A stretch of 64,000 bases of DNA from Telmatactis stephensoni (Eukaryota > Cnidaria > Anthozoa > Actiniaria > Isophelliidae), in contig JALIZF010001793.1 in the NCBI GenBank assembly GCA_029948255.1, positions 492,001-556,000 on the forward strand, written 5' to 3'. The position numbers and the translations under genes are program-made. A model generated the notes under the pieces. That model saw nothing but the letters and a program-made list of their open reading frames with translations, did not search any database and had not been told where the DNA came from. This document shows positions 12,926 to 24,900 of this stretch, one piece after another. How positions within the stretch are numbered: the stretch's first letter is position 1; each line of letters opens with the position of its first letter.

Positions 12926-13808
12926 GGGAAAATAACATCTTGTGTTCTGGTTTTCTAAAAAATTAAGCAACAAGCCCCATTAACAATAGCCCCAGTGCAG
13001 GTCGAATGAGAAAGTCAGAGGGGTAGTGAAGGGTTCTTTCCCAACCCCACCCCACCCCACCCCTCTTAGGTTTCTAGGCAGAAATGACATTTCCCAATAT
13101 TTTGAATACGACAATATAAAAACTTGCGCGAGTTTGGCATTCTGCATTACGAGATTCTCTGTGGAGTTTTCGGGGATACATTTTGACGAGATCAGTTATA
13201 ATTTAATTTCTCGTCTACTTACACAATTAAACTCAAATCGACCATGTAACTAACAAATTTGGTGTTAATATTGATGAACAAACGCATACATGTAAACAAC
13301 TACGAGCTTTGTTTTAAAACGATGAGCTAAAAGTATCAATCCAAATTTTAAATCACCTTAACTTATAAAAGAACTTACCTTTGCTGATGTCTTAATCTGA
13401 TTACGCTTTAGGGATATTCCTGAAATAAGAAACGTGGATTCCACAGGGATTCCAACTGGACATCTTCAGTGAGGCCGATCATTTCACTTTGGAACGGAAA
13501 TAAAAATCCATAAGTAATAGCGTACGCAACGGCTTGAAGCTTGCTGTACTTAAAATAATCATGGAAATTTATTGATCCCTCCTCAATCGACTAGATTTTG
13601 ATTGGTTCTTCTATCTCTGGAGTAAAACAATGCAGACAAGCTCGATGTTCCTGAAAACTTATTCTTTTATTTTCTCTTTCTATTATTTACAAAACAGCTA
13701 TTTTTTGATAGCTGGACTCTGATTGGTTCATTTCTTTCCCTGGGGAGTATTAGCATTACAATGAAACTTCGCCGAATAGACTACCCCAATTAGTCATTAA
13801 ATCTATTA
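12926..13808. other. Non-coding stretch
   Basis: No exon or repeat family was recognised apart from a short CCCCA run (13042-13062). It lies between the Rab gene and the unrecognised plus-strand gene. Confidence 0.4.
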
Positions 13809-14118
13809 AGTGTCTAGGTAGCGCAGCGGTCTAAGGTGATATCTAAAGGTATGGATTAGGGTCCGGATATCGTCTCCCTCCCTGGCCTTCGGGCTAAGAT
13901 AACTGTAATATGTAGCACCGGGATAGCGTGGATGGGGCCGAAATCTTCATCCGTAACGTAAGTCGATTCGATGTCTCAGCTTCTCAGAATGTCTCGGGAG
14001 AATCGTCCCAAAATTTCTTTTTCTTTTTTTCTTTCTACAGTTATTCATTCAGTCTGTTATTTTATTTCCGGGGGTGCTCTTTAAGGGGTTACAGGTTCGA
14101 TCCCCGTCGACGCCGGAT
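13809..14118 (+). repeat. tRNA-like A and B boxes set wide apart
   Basis: GGTAGCGCAGCGGTCTAAGG (about 13816) looks like a tRNA D-arm/A box, and GGTTCGATCCCCGTCGACG (about 14092) looks like a T-arm/B box. They are about 275 bases apart, far too wide for a functional tRNA. It may be a tRNA-derived SINE relic or a tRNA gene with an insertion. Confidence 0.3.
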
Positions 14119-14635
14119 TCTTTTCTGACTTCTTTTTTTCTTCATTTTTTCCGTTTCTTTCCCAAGCTTTAAGTTAAAATTACATCTTTTTGAACTTGTT
14201 TTTAAATGTTTGGTGTTTTTGATATTTTTTCTGATAAATTTCATTTTCATTTTTTATTTTTAATTATAATTATTCATATATCTTACTGCATTGTTTCTGT
14301 GGGGTGCATTTTCTAGACATTACAAATTTCTTTCTTTTTTTCCTTTTTTTCTTTTCTTTTTTCGAATGTCTGGACGTTTTTTCCTATTTTTTTCTTTTTT
14401 CGAATATCAGGACTTTTTTTTCTCGCAAGTGATAATATTTTTACTTATAAATACCTATTTGAATAATAAAATTGGAAACAATTTTTTACAAAATTCCTGA
14501 CTTACATTAGAATTTGTCCCCGTAGCATGAATTCAAATCGCTTTGATTTGATTTTATGCGTCAGGTAGCAAATACATACAATTATTTTATCCTACACTAA
14601 GCCCACACCATAGAAAATACAGCAAATATAATAAC

Positions 14636-14935
14636 GCTGACGACGCAAGACGACGCAAGACAACATGCACAAGACGACGCAAGACAACGGAAAACCACGC
14701 AAGACCACGCACGATGACTCAACACAACGCATGCAAGACGACGCAAGACGAAGCAAGACGACGCAAGACGACGCAAGACGACGCAAGACGACGCAAGACG
14801 ACGCAAGACGACGCAAGACAACGAAAGACGACGCAAGACGACGCAAGACAACGCAAGACAACGCAAGACAACGCAAGACAACGAAAGACAGCGCAAGACG
14901 AAGCAAGATGACGCAAGACGACGCAAGCCCGCGCA
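14636..14935. repeat. 10-bp satellite, unit ACGCAAGACG
   Basis: About 30 units of ACGCAAGACG with variants ACGCAAGACA and ACGAAAGACG. Because the unit has no stop codon in several frames, it yields false Arg/Lys/Thr-rich and Ser/Val/Leu-rich ORFs on both strands; none is a gene. Confidence 0.95.
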
Positions 14936-15439
14936 AGAAAAATAAAACCTTCCGTTCTTTTGCGCTAGCGTTTATGCTTGCGTCGCTACTTTTACAAGTG
15001 AAAACACGAGCTTGGCGTTGTCTGGCTTCGATAGTGAAAACCAGGCTATCGTTTTCACTGTTCCTCCGATTGTGCTGTATGTGCCACCTGATCGACGTAC
15101 ACCAGAACGTTCCATTTGAACACGCAAATAGGGGTGAGGGGAGGAGAGGGATGATCGAGGGAAAGAGGTAACAAGCTATCCCTGAGTTCCGAGACTTAAA
15201 TAAGCATTAATCTTTATTTTTGAACTCAATATTTGCCATGATGTTTGAAAAAATCAGTCATTTTGAGAGCATTTCTAACAGGGTATATTTGGCTTTCAAC
15301 CTGGAAATGACCGTTACTAGACATAATCCACAGATAATCAGACTGGGAAGCCTGTGGCAGCTGTGCCCTTGAAAGAGTGTTTTGCCCCGTGAAAGATTTT
15401 AATTAGTTGCTTGTGAAAGACTTGTGTATTTTGAAACTT

Positions 15440-15525
15440 TGTTGTGTTCTGTGAGAGATTGTTGTGTTCCACGAAACTTTGTTGTGTTCTGCGAAAGATT
15501 GTTGTGTTCCATAAAACTTTGTTGT
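15440..15525. repeat. Two-copy 40-bp tandem repeat
   Basis: GTTGTGTTCTGTGAGAGATT plus GTTGTGTTCCACGAAACTTT repeats almost exactly once more, with a partial third unit. No coding meaning was seen. Confidence 0.7.
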
Positions 15526-15900
15526 GCTTTCAAAGGAATTTTGCATTGTGACTAGTTTTGCCCCTGGGCCACCGTACTGAGCTGACAGGAGCCGAAGAAA
15601 ATCGAGAGCTTATTTGTTTAGTGAACTAATTCTGAGCACATTTCTCAGCATGCGTGCTGGCTTTTCCGAAGTATGGGGAAGAAAAAGAAGAAGAAAACAG
15701 GAAAGCCACAATCGTTATTAAAACCAGAGTTGTCAGAGTTGAGATGATTTGTGGAGTTCCTGTGTTATGTTTTCTCGCGGGGAAATTGGAAGCTACAATA
15801 TACACAAAATGGCGGATGATATGAATTGTAGTGTCGCCGTTGACGTCTTTTCCTTCACTTTCTGAAGTGCTCCTGTATTTTGAGTAATGACTTCATCAAA

Positions 15901-18900
15901 ATGCCTACTGAAAATAGAAAAAAGAGTTTTTACTTTAAGGTAATGATAAACATTCTCGTATATTTTAAAACTTCTGTCTTTAGGCCATGGAATATGTTTA
16001 GTCGAATAAAACTTATTTCAGCTGGGCCCAGTTGTTCGAAAGCTGGTTAGCATTAGTTAGGCTATCTTAACTCTTGGGTTAGTCGTGATCCCATGTCAGT
16101 CTGGTCTCCTAATCCACAGTAGTTCAGTGTTCAATTCATTCTCACATCCTTGTTGACACATCTTCACTGTAGCCAGTAAACATTTTTTAAATGGGCTATT
16201 CCAATTTTTATCCGTACCCCCCCTATGGAGGAGGTTTGGAATTCCAAGGGGGGCCTTGTTCCTTAAATTGACTGGATTTCCAGGGGGATGAGTCAAAAAT
16301 GGTTGAAATCCAGTGGAATTCCAAGGGGGTAGGGCTAAATTCATTAAAATTTACCTGGAATTTCCAGAGAGGGTGGCAATATTTCATGCTGGATTTCCAT
16401 GGGACCAGGGCAGTTTAGACAGACCTCCTCCATAGGGGGGGGGGGGGTACGGATAAAAATTGGAATAGCCCAATAAGTAAACAGTAAGGCAGAACATTGA
16501 TGTCTGCTTAAGGCCTGGCCAAACGAGAAATGTTGGATGACCCAACACCATCCAACATTGTTGGACAATCCAACATTTTGTCATTTGGCCACCTTGTTGG
16601 ATGGTGTTGGATGGAACACCCAACATGTTGGATGGAGTTTGAAGCCCATCAAACATTCTATCCAACATCATCCAACATTTCTTTCGTTCTTGTGTTGGAT
16701 GTGCGATGTTGGATCCGTTTGGCCAGTCCTTCCAACATGTTGGATGCACGCATGAGTGATTTTATAAACCATAATAGACTTTCCGGTTGTTGTTTTACGG
16801 CAATGTTGGATGTCGTTTGGCCAACCAAGAATTTGTTGGGTGATCCAACAATGTTGGATCGTCTAACAATGTTGGATGGTGTTGGGTCATCCCAACATTT
16901 CTCGTTTGGCTGGGCCTTTAGCAACTGAGTACTTTTCGATAGACAACCCAAACTACCAATCAAATATCCAATCCCTGGGGATTTTCTTTGTGATCAAACT
17001 CCTGACCCACTAACAAATAACAATTATTGTTTTCTATCACATTATAAAATAACTATGATATAACACACGCTGTGATTGGCCAAAGGATGCATGTCACGTG
17101 TTCTTTATGAGAACACATTGTATTTTATAAAAGAAATAGAAAACTTGGCAGCAGTGCTATGTTGAATTATGGAAGCATGTCTTGGGAATTGTAAGAAGAC
17201 TCGAGAAGTGTTGAAGCACTAGGCTATGTCTCATGCTTCTCCTAACACTTCTCTCACCTTCTTACAATTCCCGCGTGCTTCTATAGAACTCAACATAGCA
17301 CGCTGCCTCATTTTCTATTTCTACACTATAAAACACTAATTGCTCAGACAAGTATATAACCCCCCTCCCCCCACACCCACCCACCCAACATGGCTTACAC
17401 ACTTTTTCAAACTTTAAACATTTTTGTAATGAATGAACTAGAAAATTTGCCTTAAATTATAATAATTGTAGTTTCAAAAAGAAATAGAGAACTTGCAGTT
17501 GGATGTATTGTGTGTACATGTAGATTTAAAGCATTTTGAAAACACTTGAGGATCATTCCAAAATCTTTCTTTTGTGTTCTAATCAATCCCCATGTGCTTT
17601 AAAATGTGCACACCTGTTTCTTTTTTTCTATTTTATACTCAAAAATAACATGGACCCTTTGCATCAAGCTAGTAATATGCAGTATACATGTACCTTTTGC
17701 CTCACTTTGGCTCAGTAAAACATCAGAATCACCTAACTATGCCATTGTTTACCTGGCAGCACCAAAGTGAGGCAAGAGGTATATCTGTATATGATTAGCA
17801 GTATTATACAAAGGGTCTGTAGAGAGAATAAAGCATGAACAATCAGATTCCCGGGAAGACCAGCATTATGGTGAAGGAACTACTGACATTAAACATTGCT
17901 TATGCCTTTAAAATCCACAATCCTGTAACATAATTATGTTTCTCTTTTTAAATTCAGGTATCAAAGAATACACTTATTTTGATCCAAATTTGTGTATGTC
18001 CTGATGTCAAAAGGACTAAAAGCTCAGAGAAGTACAAATGGTTTACTGAGAGGAATCTTTTGGTAAATATTCTGCCTTATCAAAGGCACAGTGTAAATCA
18101 AGCAGTGATCCTGTCTTTTCCTGGCTGATTCTGCTTGAATATTTCTGCAGCTCTAATATTTTCTGTTGTTCATTCACTTAATGGAACATATATTTTCCCC
18201 TAGAAATTACTGCAAAGGCTGAAGGATATTTCACTTGCAAGAGTTCTCAGTGATGACACCAGTGAAGAACCAAAAGATATAAATGAGCTTTTACAAGGTT
18301 AGCCTGTGAACAGGCTCAGGGGGATTGGGGAGAAGGGGAGGGGAGGGGAGGGAAGGCGAGGGAAGGGAGGGGGACTGGGGAGGAGGAGAAGACTATTACA
18401 AGGTATTTATATGTCAACTGCAAGTACCACAGATGGATAGAGTACTGAGATATAAGATGACAGGGAGGTTTAATTAAACAGCTCAGCTCACACACCCAAA
18501 AAACCCAATTCTCACAAAGCAATCCAAAATGACTCATATTTTTCTTCACAATGAAGGTGATATAGAAGTTTACAATTAAACAAGAGGGCTACTACCCCCT
18601 AAAAGGCTTTGGTTAAATTTGCTATCCAAGAAGTCTTCTCCCAAAACTCATTGCCCTAGAGTCAAATTTTCAAATTTTAAAGAACCCAAAAATCTTCAAT
18701 ACAGGTATCTCTGTCATCCTGGGTGTCCACTCACCCTACTTTTAGTACTGTATAATGACATGATTGCTCCTAGTTTTTCTTGGGCTACCTGTGTAATTCT
18801 GCATTCCTTAAACAAGGAACTAGTAATTGGACTAAATGTAATTTAGGAAAGGTTAAACTTGTGACATTGCAGGCTAGCAGTGTTACCCATTTGAAAAAGG

Positions 18901-21900
18901 GGGAGGGGTATGTCGGGCCCACCGGCATGTTTAGGGGCTATACCATGTACTCATGCCAAGTCAATCTTAGCCTTCTTTGCTGATCATTGTGGATCAAGCT
19001 GTTTGAGTGCTGGTGGTTGTTTTGAATGCTGATCATTGCAGATCATTATAAATCAATCATTCTTGTAGATCCAGGATTCAGTTTCCATATGAAATGTATG
19101 TTCAAAAAGAGAGGAATAAAGCAATTTGTCCTAACACCAAATTCTCAGGTTAGTCAAAATGTTGTACTACATCTAAATAAAACTTTATTGTTAACCATTA
19201 AATACTATAATGTCTTTTAATACTCTTTCCCCAGGCTAATATACTTGCAAAGGAATCAATGGAAAAACTCAGTTATTCTGGTAAGTACTTTCAAAAGAAG
19301 AAGGAGAAAGAGTGGGATTTCAAAAACTCCATTTTCGACCCTCTTCTCTAATTTTAACATTGCCTCTATTTTCACCCCCTTCCACTTCTAATCCCTCTCT
19401 CATTGCACTTCTCTTTCCACTCCCAACCACTAAAAGACTATATCTGGCTATTATTATCAATAATTATTGAAAGTTACTCACCTCCACATCAGCCTTTCGG
19501 CTGCGTTTATTAACCTGCTTTATTAAAAAAAACCCTCCCATATACTGTAAGTATATATATTGTTATCTTTGTTTCAGGTGGTGGGCATGTTCAATTTAAC
19601 CTGTATCCAGAAAAACTAGTTGTTTTTGTTAGTTTGGAGCCAATACGACTTGGTGCTACACAGCTTGATAAAGAAAACATTATGGTAAGGCACCATTAAT
19701 ATTTGGGTAACCTGTGCCATCAATGAGACAGGAAACCCAATCAAGCATTTGAATATTTGTGCTTAATCTTATAGAGTAAGAGTTCTAGGGATACAAAAGT
19801 CACAGTGCAAATGCTGAAAAACAAAAAAGAGAAAAGCAAGTACTTCAGTAAGGATAATGAGTCAAGTGTTACTTCATCTGCAGTCAAAAAACAAACCAAC
19901 CTCAGAACTATGTAAGTTGACCTTACCAACAAAACTATTGACACCCCCATCAACACTCTATTGACAGCCTTTTAGCTTAAGTTTTCAACACCTCACTACC
20001 AGCAACCTATGGATACATTACCAATACTCATTTGACACCCCTGAGGACCAATTCTCTACTTGCACATAATCATAATGCCTTCTGTTTTTTGTGGGTAGCT
20101 ATTAACAAATTTGAATTACAATTTGATTGATTTGAATTACAATACCTACCCCCCAAAACAGAGGGCATTATGGTTATTGTGGAAGTAGAGAATGCCCTAT
20201 TGACTAACTCCCTGAAAACAACCTACTGATGCCTTCTGACATCCAGTTGCCATAATACCAAAAACCTATTGACACATTACCAACAACCTACTGACACCCA
20301 CCAACAACCTACTGACACCCTACCAACAACTATTGACACCCTACCAACGACTTACTGACACTCTACCAACCATCTACTGCCACACTACCAACCTACTGAC
20401 ACCCTACCAACAACATACTGACATCCTACCAACAACCTACTGATACCCTACTAACAACCTATTGACACCCTACCAACAACCTACTGACACCCCACCGACA
20501 ACCTACTGACATCCTACCAACAACCTACTGATACCCTACCAACGACCTACTGACACCCTACCAACAACCTACTGACACCCTACCAACAACCTACTGACAT
20601 CCAACCAACAACCTACTGACACCCTACCAACAACCTACTGACAAACTACCAATAACCTACTGACATCCTACTAACAACCTACTGACAAACTACCAATAAC
20701 CTACTGACACCCTACCAACAACCTACTGACACCCTACCAACAACCTACTGACATCCAACCAACAACCTACTGACACACTACCAACAACCTACTGACAAAC
20801 TACCAATAACCTACTGACATCCTACTAACAACCTACTGACAAACTACCAATAACCTACTGACATCCTACTAACAACCTACTGACAACTACCAATAACCTA
20901 CTGACATCCTACTAACAACCTAGTGACCATACCAAAAACCTATTGACACACTACCAATCTATTCACATCCTAACAACAACCTACTGACAACCTATCAACA
21001 GCCTTCTGACACCCTATCAACACTCTACCAACAATCTGGCACCCTAACAGCATCCTACTAACACTCTACCTACCTATTGACATCATACCAACAATTGACA
21101 CTGTACCAACAACCTACTGACACCCTATCAACATCCTACTGATACTCTACCAACAACCTACTGATATACTACCAATGACCTGCTGACATCCCACCAACAC
21201 CCTACCAATAACATACATATACTCTTCACGAGGGATCAGATTGCTGTGCCTTCCAATGAACTGTTGACACACCAACTTGTGATCTATTTACCCATGTTCC
21301 TATTATTCACACAGAGTCAATAAAATGAAGCAGTCAGAGACCGAGAAAGATTCATCAGGCCACATCAGTCAAGATCAGCAATCCGAAATTAACTCATCTT
21401 ATAGTGGAGTAACTGACCACAAGAGAGGTAGAGAGGAAGACAAGAAAATTTCTAAGAAAGAGGATGAACAAGATCTCTCAAGCTGTGACAATTCTTCAAG
21501 AAAAAGATTACGACATGAGGTTGACCACTCGGAGGACACAGGGTCTGAAAGTCTGCACTCAGAGAAAGAATATGACAAAGATTTTGTTAATACAAAGAAG
21601 CCCCTGTCTAGAAAAAAGAGGCAGAAATGTTTCAATAGCATTGAAACAAAGAAAGACTTTGAACCTAAAGAAAATTGTGACTCAGTCAGTTTAAAAATGG
21701 CTTCTTCAGTGGGCAAAAATCCAGAAAACACTCAAGACATTCAGAACAAGGCTTCGTTGGTAGATATATCTGAAGAAAATAACTTTGAAAGTTGTCAAGA
21801 AAGTGTAGACCAAGAAGAGATACAACAACCAAGAGAAGAGGACATACCTCCTGCTGTTGTAATTGTAGAAGAAGCTGACAATGCCGAAAGAAATCATGAA

Positions 21901-24900
21901 GCCATTATCATTAATGATGCTATACCATGCTTCAACAATATCAAGTATGTTATAATTGCAACTTATCTTGATTGTTCTAATCAACCCTTTAGGGAGAACA
22001 GTTTCCTTTATATTCTAAAAGGATGCCTCTCCTGTTCCAGGGGGGGAGGTGGGGGGAGCAAAATAGGCTCTGTTAAGAAGTCAGACTATGGCCAATTTGG
22101 GAGGTCATTGCCAGTACAAGGAGGGGGAACTGAGTCCAGGCTGGACAACACTAAGGGATTTTTAAATAATAATTCATACTAGCTTTCTGTAAAATTAGTA
22201 AATGGCTATCTTTTGACACAAAGATGCTTAAACACTTGGCAACCTTGATAATATTGTTCAGTCATGAAAATAGAGCAGATTTCATATGAGTGTGAAAGTC
22301 AGACCATGCCATGCCATGGCCATGTCAGTGCCGTGCTGCCTATAAAATCATTCGAAATTCATGCTGTAACTGTGGCGTGACTGTGCGGTGCCATTTTCAC
22401 AGTCATACAAAATCAACTCTATAATCCATGCAAACATACTGTGATGCACTGCTCATACCAACATGGAAGTTGTCTTTGTATTTCTTTTAGAGAAGTGTCT
22501 GACCTGACTGATCAACACATAGAATTCTTAGTTCAAAAACTGGCAAAGAGGCTCAAGAACATCTTTAAAGGAAAGGTAAAGCATAACCAATTAGTTATTA
22601 AGATATTGATGGTTAGCTTTGCAGGAGCAAGGATGGCACAGTTGGTTAGTGCACAGCCTTTGGTGCAAGAGGTCCAGAGTTCAATTCCCGGATCTCACAT
22701 CCTTGTTTCAACTTCTTTCCTTTCTGTGTAACTTTAATTAGCTTTAAATACCCTTAAAATGGAGCACTGATGGAGAGAGGGGAGTAAAATGTGCACACTG
22801 TTGACCTCAAGTTTATCAGTTACTCAAATTGCTGTCACGAGTTATTGATGTAGATGTGGTCACTTTACTTTACTTTTACTTTACTTCAGCTTCAATACTT
22901 TGGTTTGATGTCTAAAGGGTTAAAAGGTCTAATATTTGTTTCTATTTTACCACCAGGAATACTGCAGAAGACATGAAGATTTCAAAAAAGGGGGAAGGAG
23001 TAAAGGTTTGCCAGACCAATAGTTTCAGCGTGTAGTGTGTATCACAGGAAAAAAATATTCAATTCCCAACCTGGGGTTTCCTTGGGTCTAAACTGGGAAT
23101 CTGTTCTGTTTTACTTGCAAAATCTGTAATACCCAAACTTGTAAAAATAGAACAGATTAAGGGTAGACCCATATTTGACCCAAACTGGGAATTGACATTT
23201 TTTCTTGTGTATAAGCCAGAAAATCATGTAAACATGTAAATGTCTGAACACTGAGTCCGTAGCCCATTACAATTTTGGTATGCAATATTTGTTTCTTACT
23301 ATCACTTACATTATTGTATGGATCCTCTTTAAGGTGACTTAGCATTTCAAGTACGTTTTGGGTTATATTCCGAAGATCAACATGATGCAATAATGACAGA
23401 GTTGATGTCAATATTCTGTGTCAGGCATAATAAGGTAGAAAATAGCTCACTAGTCCTTACAGGGACTTGACAGTCAATTCCCAGAATTTGGTATTTTCCC
23501 AGTCATATAATCTTTACTGAGAACTGTCCGGTCTTATTAATTGAGGATATTAAACGACTGCACAGAGATATGAATTTTTATCTTCAAATGTCAAGGTGAT
23601 ATCCTACAAGTACAGCAAACAGATAAAAGATAAAATCTGTATCTTCAAGCAGTTATGTAATATTCTGTTTAATGTAAAATTATTGATGGAGTACATATGT
23701 ACAATTATTATATTTTAGTGGATTTTTACTCATTGCAATGCAATTCTTAAGAATAGGCCTTAAATTTAAAACAAATACAAGTCAAGCTTGACTGATTGAA
23801 ATCCTTTTGTTTTTGAAGCTGTAACATTCCTTTGTCACTAGAATAGCAAATTTTGTACTACTACTTTTGTACTACTATTTTGAATATTTCAGTGATTATA
23901 TTATATATTAATACATTATAAAATACTTGAGATATAACGCACATGCTGATTGGCTGGCTACCATGTTTATATCAGCGGACAGAGACATGGCTCGCTCAAA
24001 AAACGTCGAAAACATTTTATAAAAGCAATATAAAACGATCGCTTATGTCTCTGTTCTGTGATATAAACACTCTGGAAGATGTAGAGCACTCGAAAAGCTA
24101 GAGAAACACTCAGCTACACCTTGTGTTCCTAAGCTTGCTTTTCTCTTGCTCTACATCTTCCATCGTGTTTATATCACAGAACAGAGACATGCGCGCGTTT
24201 TATACTCCTTAAATATATTCACTGATTGTTTTGCTTTATCCAGTACATTGACTACCTAACCAAAGTTCTCCTACCAGAGACTTTTGTACTGATCTACATG
24301 GAGGTGTTTGGAGGAGACCATGATGATGTAAGAAACACATAATTTTAGCCTTTTGATAGAGTGAGTGTATGTAAAACAAAGAGTTGGTCTAGTTGCCTGT
24401 TGTCCAGGTGTTTCATCCGAAAAATTCCTCTTGGAAATAGCCATTATCCCAAGAGGGTGGGTAGGTCTGGTGGGTGGGTGAATCTCAGACATCCCAAGGA
24501 CCCTTGCAAGGAGCAAGGATGGCACAGTTAGTTAGTGCGCAGTTTTCAGGGTGAGAGGTCCCGAGTTGGATCCTCAGTGACCTCACATCCTTGTTTCGAC
24601 TTCTTTCCTTTCTGTGTAGCTTGAAGTAACTTTATATACCATTAAACGGAGCACTGATGGAGAGAGGGGGTAGAATGAGTGCACCGTCAGCTTCCTGGGA
24701 GACCAGCTTCTAGCTTTGCTTCTAGCTGAAGGAACTTCCAACATTAAATATAGTGCTTTACCTTTTACCCTTTGACCCTACTCATTCCCTCCACCCCAAC
24801 CAACAGCCCTTAAATAGCTAGATGAAATAGTAGAAAGTTGCTTGGCACTAAATGAATCAATTGAAAGAGAGATTCCAAGGGGCACACCCTATGAGAGACA

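Noticed and set aside
14592..15171. Long Arg/Lys/Thr-rich and Ser/Val/Leu-rich ORFs on both strands
   Set aside because: They are translations of the 10-bp satellite in frames that lack stops; there is no conserved domain or splice context.
16384..16963. Overlapping ORFs on both strands
   Set aside because: They arise from the TGTTGGAT-rich TIR element and its neighbour, with no protein family.
19912..21290. Possible CRISPR array
   Set aside because: Units are contiguous with no unique spacers and lie in a eukaryotic intron; it is a satellite.
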